Below, piece by piece: positions 1 through 6,094 of a stretch of 6,094 bases of DNA. Source of the stretch: an uncultured Bacteroidota bacterium (GTDB lineage: Bacteria; Bacteroidota; Bacteroidia; Bacteroidales; SZUA-534); assembly GCA_937900725.1 (NCBI GenBank), contig CALCFP010000192.1, positions 1 through 6,094 on the forward strand, written 5' to 3'. The first letter of the stretch is position 1; each line of letters opens with the position of its first letter. The position numbers and the translations under genes were made by a program. Below the pieces are notes generated by a model. It saw only the letters and a program-made list of their open reading frames with translations. It had not been told where the DNA came from and searched no databases.

Positions 1-91
1 AGCCAAGGTCATATTGACCCCACATCATTTCATCATAGACTTTTTGCCAGTCTTGTGAAACTTCATCAGCAACAACATCAGTGATGAGATC
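1..91 (-). other. Anomalous left edge: SusC frame broken, minus strand open
   Basis: The plus-strand SusC frame has TGA at 56-58, and the expected upstream SusC sequence (a conserved FPSFSAGW-like stretch before the LKLRASWG motif) is absent from all three plus frames here. On the minus strand one frame is open from about 94 down to the window edge and reads like coding sequence, including VYDEMMWGQYDLG (about 40 down to 2). Its DNA weakly resembles two places in this window: SusD at about 2105-2125 (EMMRGQ) and SusC at about 883-916 (YDEMKSGN). Both matches are too short to assign a family. Explanations are a real inversion or deletion breakpoint, a degraded gene, or a chimeric contig end. 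I cannot choose between them from this window. Confidence 0.4.
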
Positions 92-1213
92 TTGTCATTC
101 TTGAAATTGAGAGCATCATGGGGTCGCAATGGTAACATCAGCGTGTTGAACAACTACCCATACAAAACAGGTATCAATGAGAATGGCACATGGTCTCAAA
201 AAGATGACGGAACAATAGTTAACGGTTCCGCTCCAAGTGGTGTTGCCAATCCTGATTTGACATGGGAGACATCAGACCAAGTTGACGTAGGTTTGGATAT
301 GCGTTTCTTATCTAACCGCTTGTCATTGGGATTCGACTACTACAATAAGAAAACAAAAGACTTGTTGTTCGGAATCACCACTCCATCTGAAGCAGGTTCA
401 CTCAACACAACAGTTAACGGTGGCGAAATTCTTAATACAGGTATTGAAATTGAAGCCGCATGGCGTGACAAAGTTGGAGACTTCAACTACAGCATTAATG
501 CCAACCTTGCAACTCTTAAAAACGAAGCAACATACCTGACTCCATTAATGGGTGAATACCAGAGCGGTTCAGGCGTAGGCGGTTCCAACTATTGTACTCT
601 AACAACCCGCTTTAAAGAGGGTGAGCCAATTTGGTACATGTATGGTTACAAATACACTGGAATGGATGCAGACGGCAAAGCCACATTCGCCGATCTTAAC
701 AACGATGGCGTAGTTGACGAACACGACCAGACCAATGTAGGTTATGGCAACCCAAAAGTAACTTACGGCTTAACTGTTAATCTCGAGTATAAGGGTATCG
801 ACTTTGTATTGTTTGGTACTGGCGCTGCTGGCAAAGACATTTACTATGCTTTGTATTATGAGGGATACAACAACATTGCTAAGCATTTCTATGACGAAAT
901 GAAGAGTGGCAATATGCCAAAAGATGTTGCTACAAGCAAAATGTATTGGTCATCTGACGCAGTTGTATTCAACGGCTCATATTTCAAAATCAAGCAAATT
1001 CAACTTGGATATACCCTACCTAAGAACTTAACCCAGAAAGTGTTTATCCAAAACGCACGTTGCTTTGTATCATTGGATGACTTCTTTACAATCACCAAGT
1101 ATCCTGGCCTTGATCCAGAAACTGCAAACAACGGAGCTAACGGTCCTGGCATGGATTTAGGTCAATATCCAACTATGCGTAAAGTCGTATTTGGTGTTAA
1201 TCTTACATTCTAA
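59..1213 (+). CDS. SusC/RagA-family TonB-linked outer-membrane transporter, C-terminal part
   Basis: This is the C-terminal ~380 residues of a SusC-type TonB-dependent transporter (whole family members are about 1000 residues). Such proteins import oligosaccharides or other large nutrients across the outer membrane with a SusD lid. Visible hallmarks are LKLRASWGRNGN (from about 104), NPDLTWE (about 248-268) followed by alternating beta-strand segments, a calcium-loop-like DLNNDGVVDEHD (692-727) before GYGNPKVTYGL, and a terminal strand ending in FGVNLTF with a final Phe, as expected for a beta-barrel assembly signal. The plug, carboxypeptidase-like and TonB-box regions are missing. The frame is open only from 59, because TGA at 56-58 interrupts it. 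The TTG at 92 lies inside conserved barrel sequence and is not a credible start. Whether the gene is intact upstream cannot be told from this window. Stop TAA; susD follows after 21 bp. Family assignment is very secure; substrate unknown. Confidence 0.93.
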   Translation, partial: NFISNNISDEILSFLKLRASWGRNGNISVLNNYPYKTGINENGTWSQKDDGTIVNGSAPSGVANPDLTWETSDQVDVGLDMRFLSNRLSLGFDYYNKKTKDLLFGITTPSEAGSLNTTVNGGEILNTGIEIEAAWRDKVGDFNYSINANLATLKNEATYLTPLMGEYQSGSGVGGSNYCTLTTRFKEGEPIWYMYGYKYTGMDADGKATFADLNNDGVVDEHDQTNVGYGNPKVTYGLTVNLEYKGIDFVLFGTGAAGKDIYYALYYEGYNNIAKHFYDEMKSGNMPKDVATSKMYWSSDAVVFNGSYFKIKQIQLGYTLPKNLTQKVFIQNARCFVSLDDFFTITKYPGLDPETANNGANGPGMDLGQYPTMRKVVFGVNLTF

Positions 1214-1234
1214 TTTTAACAAAACAAAAAGAAT
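1214..1234 (+). promoter_or_regulatory. A-rich Bacteroidota-type translation leader of susD
   Basis: The 21 bp between the susC stop and the susD ATG are almost entirely A and T with a run of AAAACAAAAAG just before the start. There is no GGAGG-like sequence. Low-structure A-rich leaders are the usual initiation context in Bacteroidota, and this supports the ATG at 1235. No separate promoter or terminator fits in so short a gap, so the two genes should share a transcript. Confidence 0.5.
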
Positions 1235-2971
1235 ATGAAAATGAATAAATTAATATATGCACTTTGCATTGGTGCAGGCATGTTAAGTGTATCGTGCAAT
1301 CAGGATTTGCTCGATATTCCGCAGAAAGCATCAACTTCTTCTGATGAGTTCTTTGCAAAAGAAGAGGCTGCCCAATCACTATTAACTAGCTGCTACGCAG
1401 AGGTGGCAGGCCGTATTGCGGCAGCTGACTGGAACGATGGTAGCCAGTTTGGCAGTCCATTCCTGACTATTCTGAATTATTCTGCAGATGACGTATTCTC
1501 TGCTGGTGGTGACATTACCGACCACTTTGACCTACGTCAGATCGGCGAATTCCGCTATGATACCAAGAATGTACAAATCAAAGCTGTTTATAACAGATTG
1601 TACAAAGTAATATTCATGTGCAACCAGCTTAAGGCAAACATTGTAGGCGATACACCTGTAAAAAAGACTGCCATAGCTGAAGCTCGCGTCTTGAGTGCTT
1701 ACAGCCACATGATGGCAGCATTGTTCTTTGAAAATCCTCCATTGGTTGCTGAATTGACTACAGACTATGTAAAGAATGCTGATAGCCAGGAGCAGATACT
1801 TAGATGGTGTATTGATGAATGTGAGGCCGCTTTGCCAGACTTGAATGAACGCAACGGCGCTTCAGACGCAGAAGGTTGCTATAAGGTCACAAAAGGTTTT
1901 GCTCAGTTCGTTGCTGGCAAATGCGCAGTATTTTTGGGCGATTGGGCTACAGCTGTTAAGTATTTGCAACCACTTTGCGAATCTGCAAATTATGCATTGA
2001 TTCCAAACTATCGCGATTTGACTCATATTGAAGGCGATGGTTCAGCTGAGAAAATATTTGAATGCAATGTTGTAGAGAACGCCTTAAATACCGACACATT
2101 TGGAGAAATGATGCGCGGTCAATGGATGGGAACTAATGTTCTTAACTGGCGTGGCGATGATCTACCAGCAACAGCCAATATTGAAGCTGTTCAAGGCTGG
2201 GGTGGCGGTGCTATCAATGACCAGTTTGCTGAAAAGATGTATAAAAACGAGCCAAATAGCCAACGTCGTATAGCTACATTCCTAACAGCAGACGAATTCC
2301 TATATGACGAAGAACTATGCGGATGGCCATCAGACAGTGCACATCTTACACTTGAACAGAAAAAATCTGATCCAGGTCGTGGCATTAAAAACATAGCAGG
2401 TTCATTCTCACGTGGCATATTTATGGAAGTTAAGAGAATGACTTATCCAACAGATAAATGTACACGTGCCGATGCTAATATGACAAACTTCACTATAGCA
2501 CGTCTTGGTGAGGCATATTTGCTATACGCAGAAGCATGCTTAAAGAATGGCAACGCAGCAGAAGGCAAAAAATACCTGAATGCAATTCAGGAACGTGCTG
2601 GTGCTCCTGTAACCGACCTTACAATGGAAACTTTGATGGATGAGAAACAATATGAATTGTGGTTCGAAGGTTGCCGTTTCTTTGACTTGGTTCGCTGGAG
2701 CAAACAAAACGGCCTAGACATTAAGGCAAAATTTGATGCAGTAACCGACAACATTCCAATTCAATATGATTTGTTCTTTGTTCCAGAAGGTTATGAAATG
2801 TATGACGCAAAATACTACAATAAAGAACATAAGATTGTTGCTGTTACTAAGCACCCATTGGCAGAAGGTGGTTTTACAAACCGCTTCACTGTAGGCAAGC
2901 ACGAATATCTTCCTTTCCCAGAAGATGCTCTTAATCTTAACCCTGAGCTTGTGCAACATGCTAATTGGTAA
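1235..2971 (+). CDS. SusD/RagB-family nutrient-binding outer-membrane lipoprotein
   Basis: Complete 578-residue SusD-like protein, the surface lid that binds the substrate of the SusC partner encoded just upstream. The N-terminus is a lipoprotein signal: Lys-rich start, hydrophobic residues 5-19, and SVSC with Cys21 as the lipidated residue. Mature-start residues LLDIPQKAST fit the family. The TPR-like N-terminal domain shows YNRLYKVIFMCNQL (119-132) and AEARVLSAYSHMMAALFF (148-165). The C-terminal SusD domain shows ARLGEAYLLYAEA (422-434) and YELWFEGCRFFDLVRW (473-488), and the protein ends in the classic NPELVQHANW (569-578). Length is normal. The ATG at 1235 is preceded by an A-rich leader with no Shine-Dalgarno, usual in Bacteroidota; the ATG at 1241 is an alternative that would shorten it by two residues. 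It is cotranscribed with susC (21 bp gap) and followed by a terminator. The bound ligand cannot be inferred. Confidence 0.96.
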   Translation: MKMNKLIYALCIGAGMLSVSCNQDLLDIPQKASTSSDEFFAKEEAAQSLLTSCYAEVAGRIAAADWNDGSQFGSPFLTILNYSADDVFSAGGDITDHFDLRQIGEFRYDTKNVQIKAVYNRLYKVIFMCNQLKANIVGDTPVKKTAIAEARVLSAYSHMMAALFFENPPLVAELTTDYVKNADSQEQILRWCIDECEAALPDLNERNGASDAEGCYKVTKGFAQFVAGKCAVFLGDWATAVKYLQPLCESANYALIPNYRDLTHIEGDGSAEKIFECNVVENALNTDTFGEMMRGQWMGTNVLNWRGDDLPATANIEAVQGWGGGAINDQFAEKMYKNEPNSQRRIATFLTADEFLYDEELCGWPSDSAHLTLEQKKSDPGRGIKNIAGSFSRGIFMEVKRMTYPTDKCTRADANMTNFTIARLGEAYLLYAEACLKNGNAAEGKKYLNAIQERAGAPVTDLTMETLMDEKQYELWFEGCRFFDLVRWSKQNGLDIKAKFDAVTDNIPIQYDLFFVPEGYEMYDAKYYNKEHKIVAVTKHPLAEGGFTNRFTVGKHEYLPFPEDALNLNPELVQHANW

Positions 2972-2996
2972 TATTTAATTATTACAATCTATTTAC

Positions 2997-3029
2997 AAAG
3001 GGAGTACCTTTCGGGTACTCCCTTTTTTT
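2997..3029 (+). terminator. Intrinsic terminator after susD
   Basis: A perfect 12-bp stem pairs AAAGGGAGTACC (2997-3008) with GGTACTCCCTTT (3014-3025) across the 5-nt loop TTTCG, and a run of seven T ends at 3029. It starts 25 bp after the susD stop, so the SusCD transcript ends here. Read from the minus strand, the stem is followed by only three T before other bases, so it is probably weak as a terminator for the convergent unit. Confidence 0.93.
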
Positions 3030-3118
3030 AATTATATGTGTCTGATCAAGCAAGAACATTACGGGGGAAGAGCGTTATGGAAAAGTTATCGGAGACAAGT
3101 AACTAAAGTGGAAATATC

Positions 3119-3142
3119 AATAATATCCCCGGCAATATTATT
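3119..3142. repeat. 8-bp inverted repeat with GC loop
   Basis: AATAATAT (3119-3126) and ATATTATT (3135-3142) are perfect reverse complements around the 8-nt spacer CCCCGGCA. Two further T and then CAAAAG follow. The stem is all A-T and so weak. It could be a poor terminator-like structure, a protein-binding palindrome or chance in AT-rich DNA. Confidence 0.35.
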
Positions 3143-3163
3143 TTCAAAAGATAATCAACTAAA

Positions 3164-3208
3164 TGTGATTTCTATCAATAGATAGATACTATCACAGATT
3201 GTATCTAT
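3164..3208. repeat. Nested and overlapping inverted repeats
   Basis: Three small palindromes overlap in 45 bp. TGTGAT (3164-3169) pairs with ATCACA (3191-3196). Inside it CTATC (3172-3176) pairs with GATAG (3181-3185) across AATA. ATAGATAC (3182-3189) also pairs with GTATCTAT (3201-3208) across an 11-nt spacer, so the pairings are mutually exclusive in part. No T-run follows on either strand. They may be a binding site, the remnant of an element end, or chance in low-complexity sequence. Confidence 0.35.
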
Positions 3209-3418
3209 TCTACATTTTTTACGCAGATAAAATTCTAGTGACCAAAATGCTGATTGAAGTCGCAAATTGTTCCAATGTTCGGTTACGCAGAAACGAGACA
3301 AAGACTGAACTCAACTATCGAATTGAAAAATACACTAAGCAACAAAAATGGAAACAATTACTTAGTTCAAATCAAGAAACGTCATGTTTAAACCACAAAA
3401 ATAGATTGTCAGTGACTA

Positions 3419-4873
3419 CTATTTGTATGTCACGTTATTTCGACGATTGCCATAAACCATTGATTCCACAAGATTAGTATTGTAGCGAGTAGGTGCAACA
3501 CAAAAATCGGGCATGTTATATGATTTCAGTTCCTCGTCGTAGTGTTGACGTGGATTACGCTGTGGCAATGCAAAGGCTTTAGCAGCATTGCCATTCTCAT
3601 CAATGTGGGCAATATAGAGCAACGAGAAATAACCGTCATCTCGACGCGATGTAAAAACTATCCAGCGAGAGTTTGACGACCAATTGTGGAACGAATCTGC
3701 ATCATTTGAATTAGCCAATGTGAGAGGATGCATTTCTTTTGTTTCCAAGTTAAAGAGCCAAAGGTCGGACTCGGGATGCCAAATTGAGAATTGTCCGTAA
3801 TCGGTCATTGTGAAAAGAATATATTTACCACAATACGAAGGACGAGACCATGCTATAGACTTACCTTGATTGCGCAAGTCGATCAGCGTGTCAACCGCCT
3901 GTCCAAACACTCCAGCCGAATCATCGAAACTTATTGAGCAAAGCACATATTTCGCTTTTTCGGTTTCACTAGGCAGATTGCAAGGTGCAGAAGATGTGTA
4001 GTACATCGTTTTTCCGTCGGGCGAAAATGTCGGGTCGGTTTCGTACCAATCAGTTTTAACCAAAGGCGAAGTGATCAGTTGACTATTGTTGATGTCGAGA
4101 ATGGCAATATCGGAAGCATCATCATAAACCTCAAGTTTCTTTTTATGAATCATAAAGTAAACTTGCTTGGTTGCGTTTTGGCTGTATACCACAAAGCGTC
4201 CGCTTGGGTGCCAATAAGTATAAACGCAAGGCAAGTCTGACGAAGTCGGTTTCAGATTAAAGGCTTCATAGTTGTCGCCACGTCTTATAACAGTGGCGCC
4301 ATGCTCACCGCGATAATGTGTACTAGAAAACAGAGTGTTGCAATGATTTGAAGTGTGGCAGTTCATACAGCCTCCCTCTATTTGAGACCCTGGGTAAATA
4401 ACATCAACGTCGAAATTTGAAATGTTGCGTTCATATAGCCCCATTTCGCTAAAAAAACCATAGCCGGGAGCTATAAGCCGGTAATGCACGCCATAATCGA
4501 TACTATCAGGACTGACATAAATAGAGAAAGAATTAAATGTCAACCATTTATCATTTTTCAACAGACTAACAGAAACTGACAAACTATCGCCAATGTTGCA
4601 ACTTAGCAGTTTGTGCCATTTGGCAATATTAATGTCGATACATTGTTGTGCAGAGCATGTCAGTTCAGAATTTTTTCCTTTGAATGTTACGGAAATAGCC
4701 TGAGTAGATGAGTCGCAACTCTGGAAATTGAGTGGAGCAATATTTGCTGGTACAGTAACAAAAGTGTAGTCGGGGTATATTTGTGGCAATTTATCTACCA
4801 ATTCGGCATTTTGCGGTTCATAGCGGCTGCACGAGGTAAATAATACTATTATCGGAATTAGTAAATGTTTCAT
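3419..4873 (-). CDS. Lipoprotein with CxxCH heme-c motif and TolB/PD40-like beta-propeller
   Basis: A 484-residue exported protein. The short signal peptide ends in a lipobox, FTSC, with Cys15 lipidated, so it should be anchored in the envelope facing the periplasm or surface. Residues ~35-125 look like an all-beta domain. Next comes GGCMNCHTSNHC (167-178), whose C169-x-x-C172-H173 is a cytochrome-c-type heme attachment motif. The rest carries PD40/TolB-like propeller blades: WHPSGRFVVYS (221-231), DPTFSPDGKTMYYTSS (280-295), WSRPSYCGKYILFT (342-355) and WSSNSRWIVFTSRRDDG (398-414). I recall similar Bacteroidota proteins with a CxNCHS motif followed by an F/H-x-R-G...GGT-type stretch; here THYRGEHGATVI (185-196) fits that. 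The start ATG overlaps the upstream stop as ATGA, implying translational coupling with the membrane TPR gene. There are 13 cysteines in all. Family level is secure; heme loading and function are inference. Confidence 0.85.
   Translation of the reverse strand: MKHLLIPIIVLFTSCSRYEPQNAELVDKLPQIYPDYTFVTVPANIAPLNFQSCDSSTQAISVTFKGKNSELTCSAQQCIDINIAKWHKLLSCNIGDSLSVSVSLLKNDKWLTFNSFSIYVSPDSIDYGVHYRLIAPGYGFFSEMGLYERNISNFDVDVIYPGSQIEGGCMNCHTSNHCNTLFSSTHYRGEHGATVIRRGDNYEAFNLKPTSSDLPCVYTYWHPSGRFVVYSQNATKQVYFMIHKKKLEVYDDASDIAILDINNSQLITSPLVKTDWYETDPTFSPDGKTMYYTSSAPCNLPSETEKAKYVLCSISFDDSAGVFGQAVDTLIDLRNQGKSIAWSRPSYCGKYILFTMTDYGQFSIWHPESDLWLFNLETKEMHPLTLANSNDADSFHNWSSNSRWIVFTSRRDDGYFSLLYIAHIDENGNAAKAFALPQRNPRQHYDEELKSYNMPDFCVAPTRYNTNLVESMVYGNRRNNVTYK
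4870..4873 (-). promoter_or_regulatory. ATGA stop/start overlap joining the two minus-strand genes
   Basis: On the minus strand ATG at 4873-4871 starts the lipoprotein and TGA at 4872-4870 ends the membrane protein. No Shine-Dalgarno sequence is evident before this ATG. Terminating ribosomes probably reinitiate here, so the two proteins would be made in linked amounts. This also fixes the lipoprotein start, which begins directly with a signal peptide. Confidence 0.85.
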
Positions 4874-6087
4874 TGTTCGTCAATTTTGTTAAACAAATAG
4901 TACCAAACAGAGTTGCCGTAATCTTTCTGCAGCATCTGTGCGGCATTTCGTCGATTGTTACTTACGGTATTCATAAAGAAGTTGAACCGTTGCCTGGTTA
5001 CGCTTGATATGTTGTAAGGAATGCTGTTAACATCTTGATTTGACATCACCCATGCAAAAAGCACTGCTTCCTGGTAAACAGGAGGCAACGCTGAATAATG
5101 CTTGGCGTAGTTCACAAAATATTGGACAAACAGATCAATATTTTTATCAAGCAACTGACTTATAAGAGCATAATCCCATGCCAAGCGGTTTTGCGGGTTG
5201 TATCGCACCAACTCAATAATAATATTGCCATAATTATCATTCGGCTGTATAAAATCTTCGGTCAATCTGTAACTTCTTATTTCGCCATATTCACTATCAA
5301 TCTTATATTCAGCGTGATTTTGGCACTCTTTTAGGCGTTTGGATGCCCAGTCATCGTAAAAAAGAGTGTATTGCAGCAACCTGAGAAATTTTTCTGCAGA
5401 CTTCCAATCACGGTTAATCAAGTCTATTTCAGCCAGTCGCTTAATGTAACGAACACTCAGGTAGTGGTTTGGTATTGCACCGAGCGATTCGCTGTAATGA
5501 CGGCGAGCCAAGTTGGTAAATCCCAAATAATAAAACACTTCACCTGCCGATATACACAGTGTATGATGCCGCATAAACGGAACGAAAAGACTAGGCGACT
5601 TTTGCTGGTCAACGCGTGTGGTTAAAAGGTTTGTTTTGGCTAGTGCTAAATTCAAGTAATTTTGTTCGATAACCCAGACCGGTCTTTGTTTATCAGCTGC
5701 CTTAATAATTTTCTTCCATTCTTTTTGGCGGGCCATACAGGAGTATTCCAAAAGTTCTTCACGGTCGGGGTCATAACACTTTTGGATGGCCCAAAAGCTG
5801 CCACCGGCAATCAGAATCAGCAGCACAACTACGGAACTTGACTTATTTACTCTTTTTGAGACAAAATCTGCCAGTAAAAATGTGACAACTATTATAAACA
5901 CAGTCACATAAAGCGCTGTTGGAAATTCTGCAGGAATTCGCATATACCAAAGTCCTTTGAGCAAGGCATTCAGACTGTGAGTGCCAAATGTATGCGCGAT
6001 GAGTGCCGCAAGAAAAACAGCAAGAATAACTGCAAGAATTATTTTAAGAACTTTTCTGTTTTTTTTGCTTTTATTTCGTTTTTCCAT
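4870..6087 (-). CDS. DUF6057-like membrane protein with periplasmic TPR-like domain
   Basis: A 405-residue protein of unknown function. A very basic start (MEKRNKSKKNRK) precedes three predicted membrane helices at about 13-31, 56-76 and 84-101. The positive-inside rule (KKNRK before helix 1, SKRVNK between helices 2 and 3) puts the N-terminus in the cytoplasm and the ~300-residue C-terminal part in the periplasm. That part is helical and TPR-like: EWKKIIKAADKQ then YLNLALAKTNLL (123-155), GEVFYYLGFTNLARRHYSESL (182-202), and KRLAEIDLINRDWKSAEKFL (216-235) followed by TLFYDDWASK. These match the pattern I remember for the Bacteroidota family DUF6057; a profile search would settle it. The ATG lies 7 bp from the window edge with AGAGATT before it; no stop separates it from the edge, so a longer N-terminus is possible. 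Its TGA overlaps the next start (ATGA). Confidence 0.72.
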   Translation of the reverse strand: MEKRNKSKKNRKVLKIILAVILAVFLAALIAHTFGTHSLNALLKGLWYMRIPAEFPTALYVTVFIIVVTFLLADFVSKRVNKSSSVVVLLILIAGGSFWAIQKCYDPDREELLEYSCMARQKEWKKIIKAADKQRPVWVIEQNYLNLALAKTNLLTTRVDQQKSPSLFVPFMRHHTLCISAGEVFYYLGFTNLARRHYSESLGAIPNHYLSVRYIKRLAEIDLINRDWKSAEKFLRLLQYTLFYDDWASKRLKECQNHAEYKIDSEYGEIRSYRLTEDFIQPNDNYGNIIIELVRYNPQNRLAWDYALISQLLDKNIDLFVQYFVNYAKHYSALPPVYQEAVLFAWVMSNQDVNSIPYNISSVTRQRFNFFMNTVSNNRRNAAQMLQKDYGNSVWYYLFNKIDEQ

Positions 6088-6094
6088 AATCTCT

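Larger units (their letters stand above)
3030..3418. other. Convergent intergenic gap, no supported gene
   Basis: About 390 bp between the susD terminator and the stop codon of the minus-strand lipoprotein gene. It is AT-rich. The longest intact small frames are 49 codons (3036-3185, +) and 92 codons (3199-3477, +). Neither has a recognisable domain, a signal peptide or a convincing start context, and the second runs into the 3' end of the lipoprotein gene. Between 3119 and 3208 there is a cluster of short inverted repeats, listed separately. I see no tRNA, riboswitch, Bacteroidota-type promoter (TTTG / TAnnTTTG) or insertion-sequence end. No clear T-tailed hairpin directly follows the lipoprotein gene on the minus strand. 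Confidence 0.6.

Noticed and set aside
692..730. EF-hand/dockerin-like calcium loop as a sign of a fused cellulosome-type domain
   Set aside because: A DxNxDGxxDxxD loop at this place is a common feature of SusC barrels; there is no second dockerin repeat.
92..1213. A full gene starting at TTG 92
   Set aside because: The TTG codes for Leu in the conserved stretch before LKLRASWG of the SusC barrel. The protein so made would lack a signal peptide, plug and TonB box, so this is a partial gene and not a short complete one.
2191..2418. 75-codon minus-strand frame inside susD
   Set aside because: Antisense shadow of a well-supported SusD coding region; composition is atypical and there is no start context.
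2714..2959. 81-codon minus-strand frame inside the 3' end of susD
   Set aside because: Antisense to the conserved SusD C-terminus; the hydrophobic character comes from the reversed codon pattern.
3036..3185. 49-codon plus-strand frame right after the susD terminator (MCLIKQEHYGGRALWK...)
   Set aside because: It has no recognised domain, no signal peptide, starts only 6 bp after the T-run with no leader, and overlaps the palindrome cluster. Conservation in related genomes would be needed to support it.
3199..3477. 92-codon plus-strand frame
   Set aside because: Its last part is antisense to the lipoprotein gene, its composition is Lys/Asn-rich without pattern, and no family is recognisable.
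5098..5625. Two plus-strand frames (5098-5334 and 5371-5625)
   Set aside because: Both are antisense to the TPR-like domain of the DUF6057-like gene, with no domain of their own.

Overview
The window looks like chromosomal DNA of a Bacteroidales bacterium (Prevotellaceae, Muribaculaceae or Bacteroidaceae type; the genus cannot be fixed from the sequence). The reasons are a SusC/SusD pair, A-rich leaders without a clear Shine-Dalgarno sequence, lipoproteins with relaxed Bacteroidota-type lipoboxes, and a membrane TPR protein resembling the Bacteroidota family DUF6057. No mobile element, CRISPR array, tRNA or rRNA was seen.

Left part, + strand (about 59-3029): the C-terminal third of a SusC-type TonB-dependent outer-membrane transporter is followed after 21 bp by a complete SusD-type surface lipoprotein. 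A strong intrinsic terminator at 2997-3029 ends the unit. Together the two proteins should form a SusCD complex that captures an oligosaccharide or similar nutrient outside the cell and imports it across the outer membrane. No glycoside hydrolase or regulator is visible, so the substrate cannot be named. The first ~58 bp do not continue the SusC reading frame: there is an in-frame TGA at 56-58, while the minus strand is open there. The left edge may therefore be a rearrangement breakpoint, a pseudogene break or an assembly chimera.

Middle (3030-3418): an AT-rich convergent intergenic gap with several small inverted repeats and no supported gene.

Right part, - strand (6087 down to 3419): a two-gene unit overlapping by ATGA. 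The upstream gene encodes an inner-membrane protein with three predicted helices and a probable periplasmic TPR-like domain (DUF6057-like). The downstream gene encodes a cysteine-rich lipoprotein with a CxxCH cytochrome-c-type heme motif and a TolB/PD40-type beta-propeller. Overlap, shared compartment and order suggest that the two work together in the envelope. Their function is not known to me, and this pair is the most interesting part of the window. The promoter of this unit and any genes before it lie beyond the right edge.
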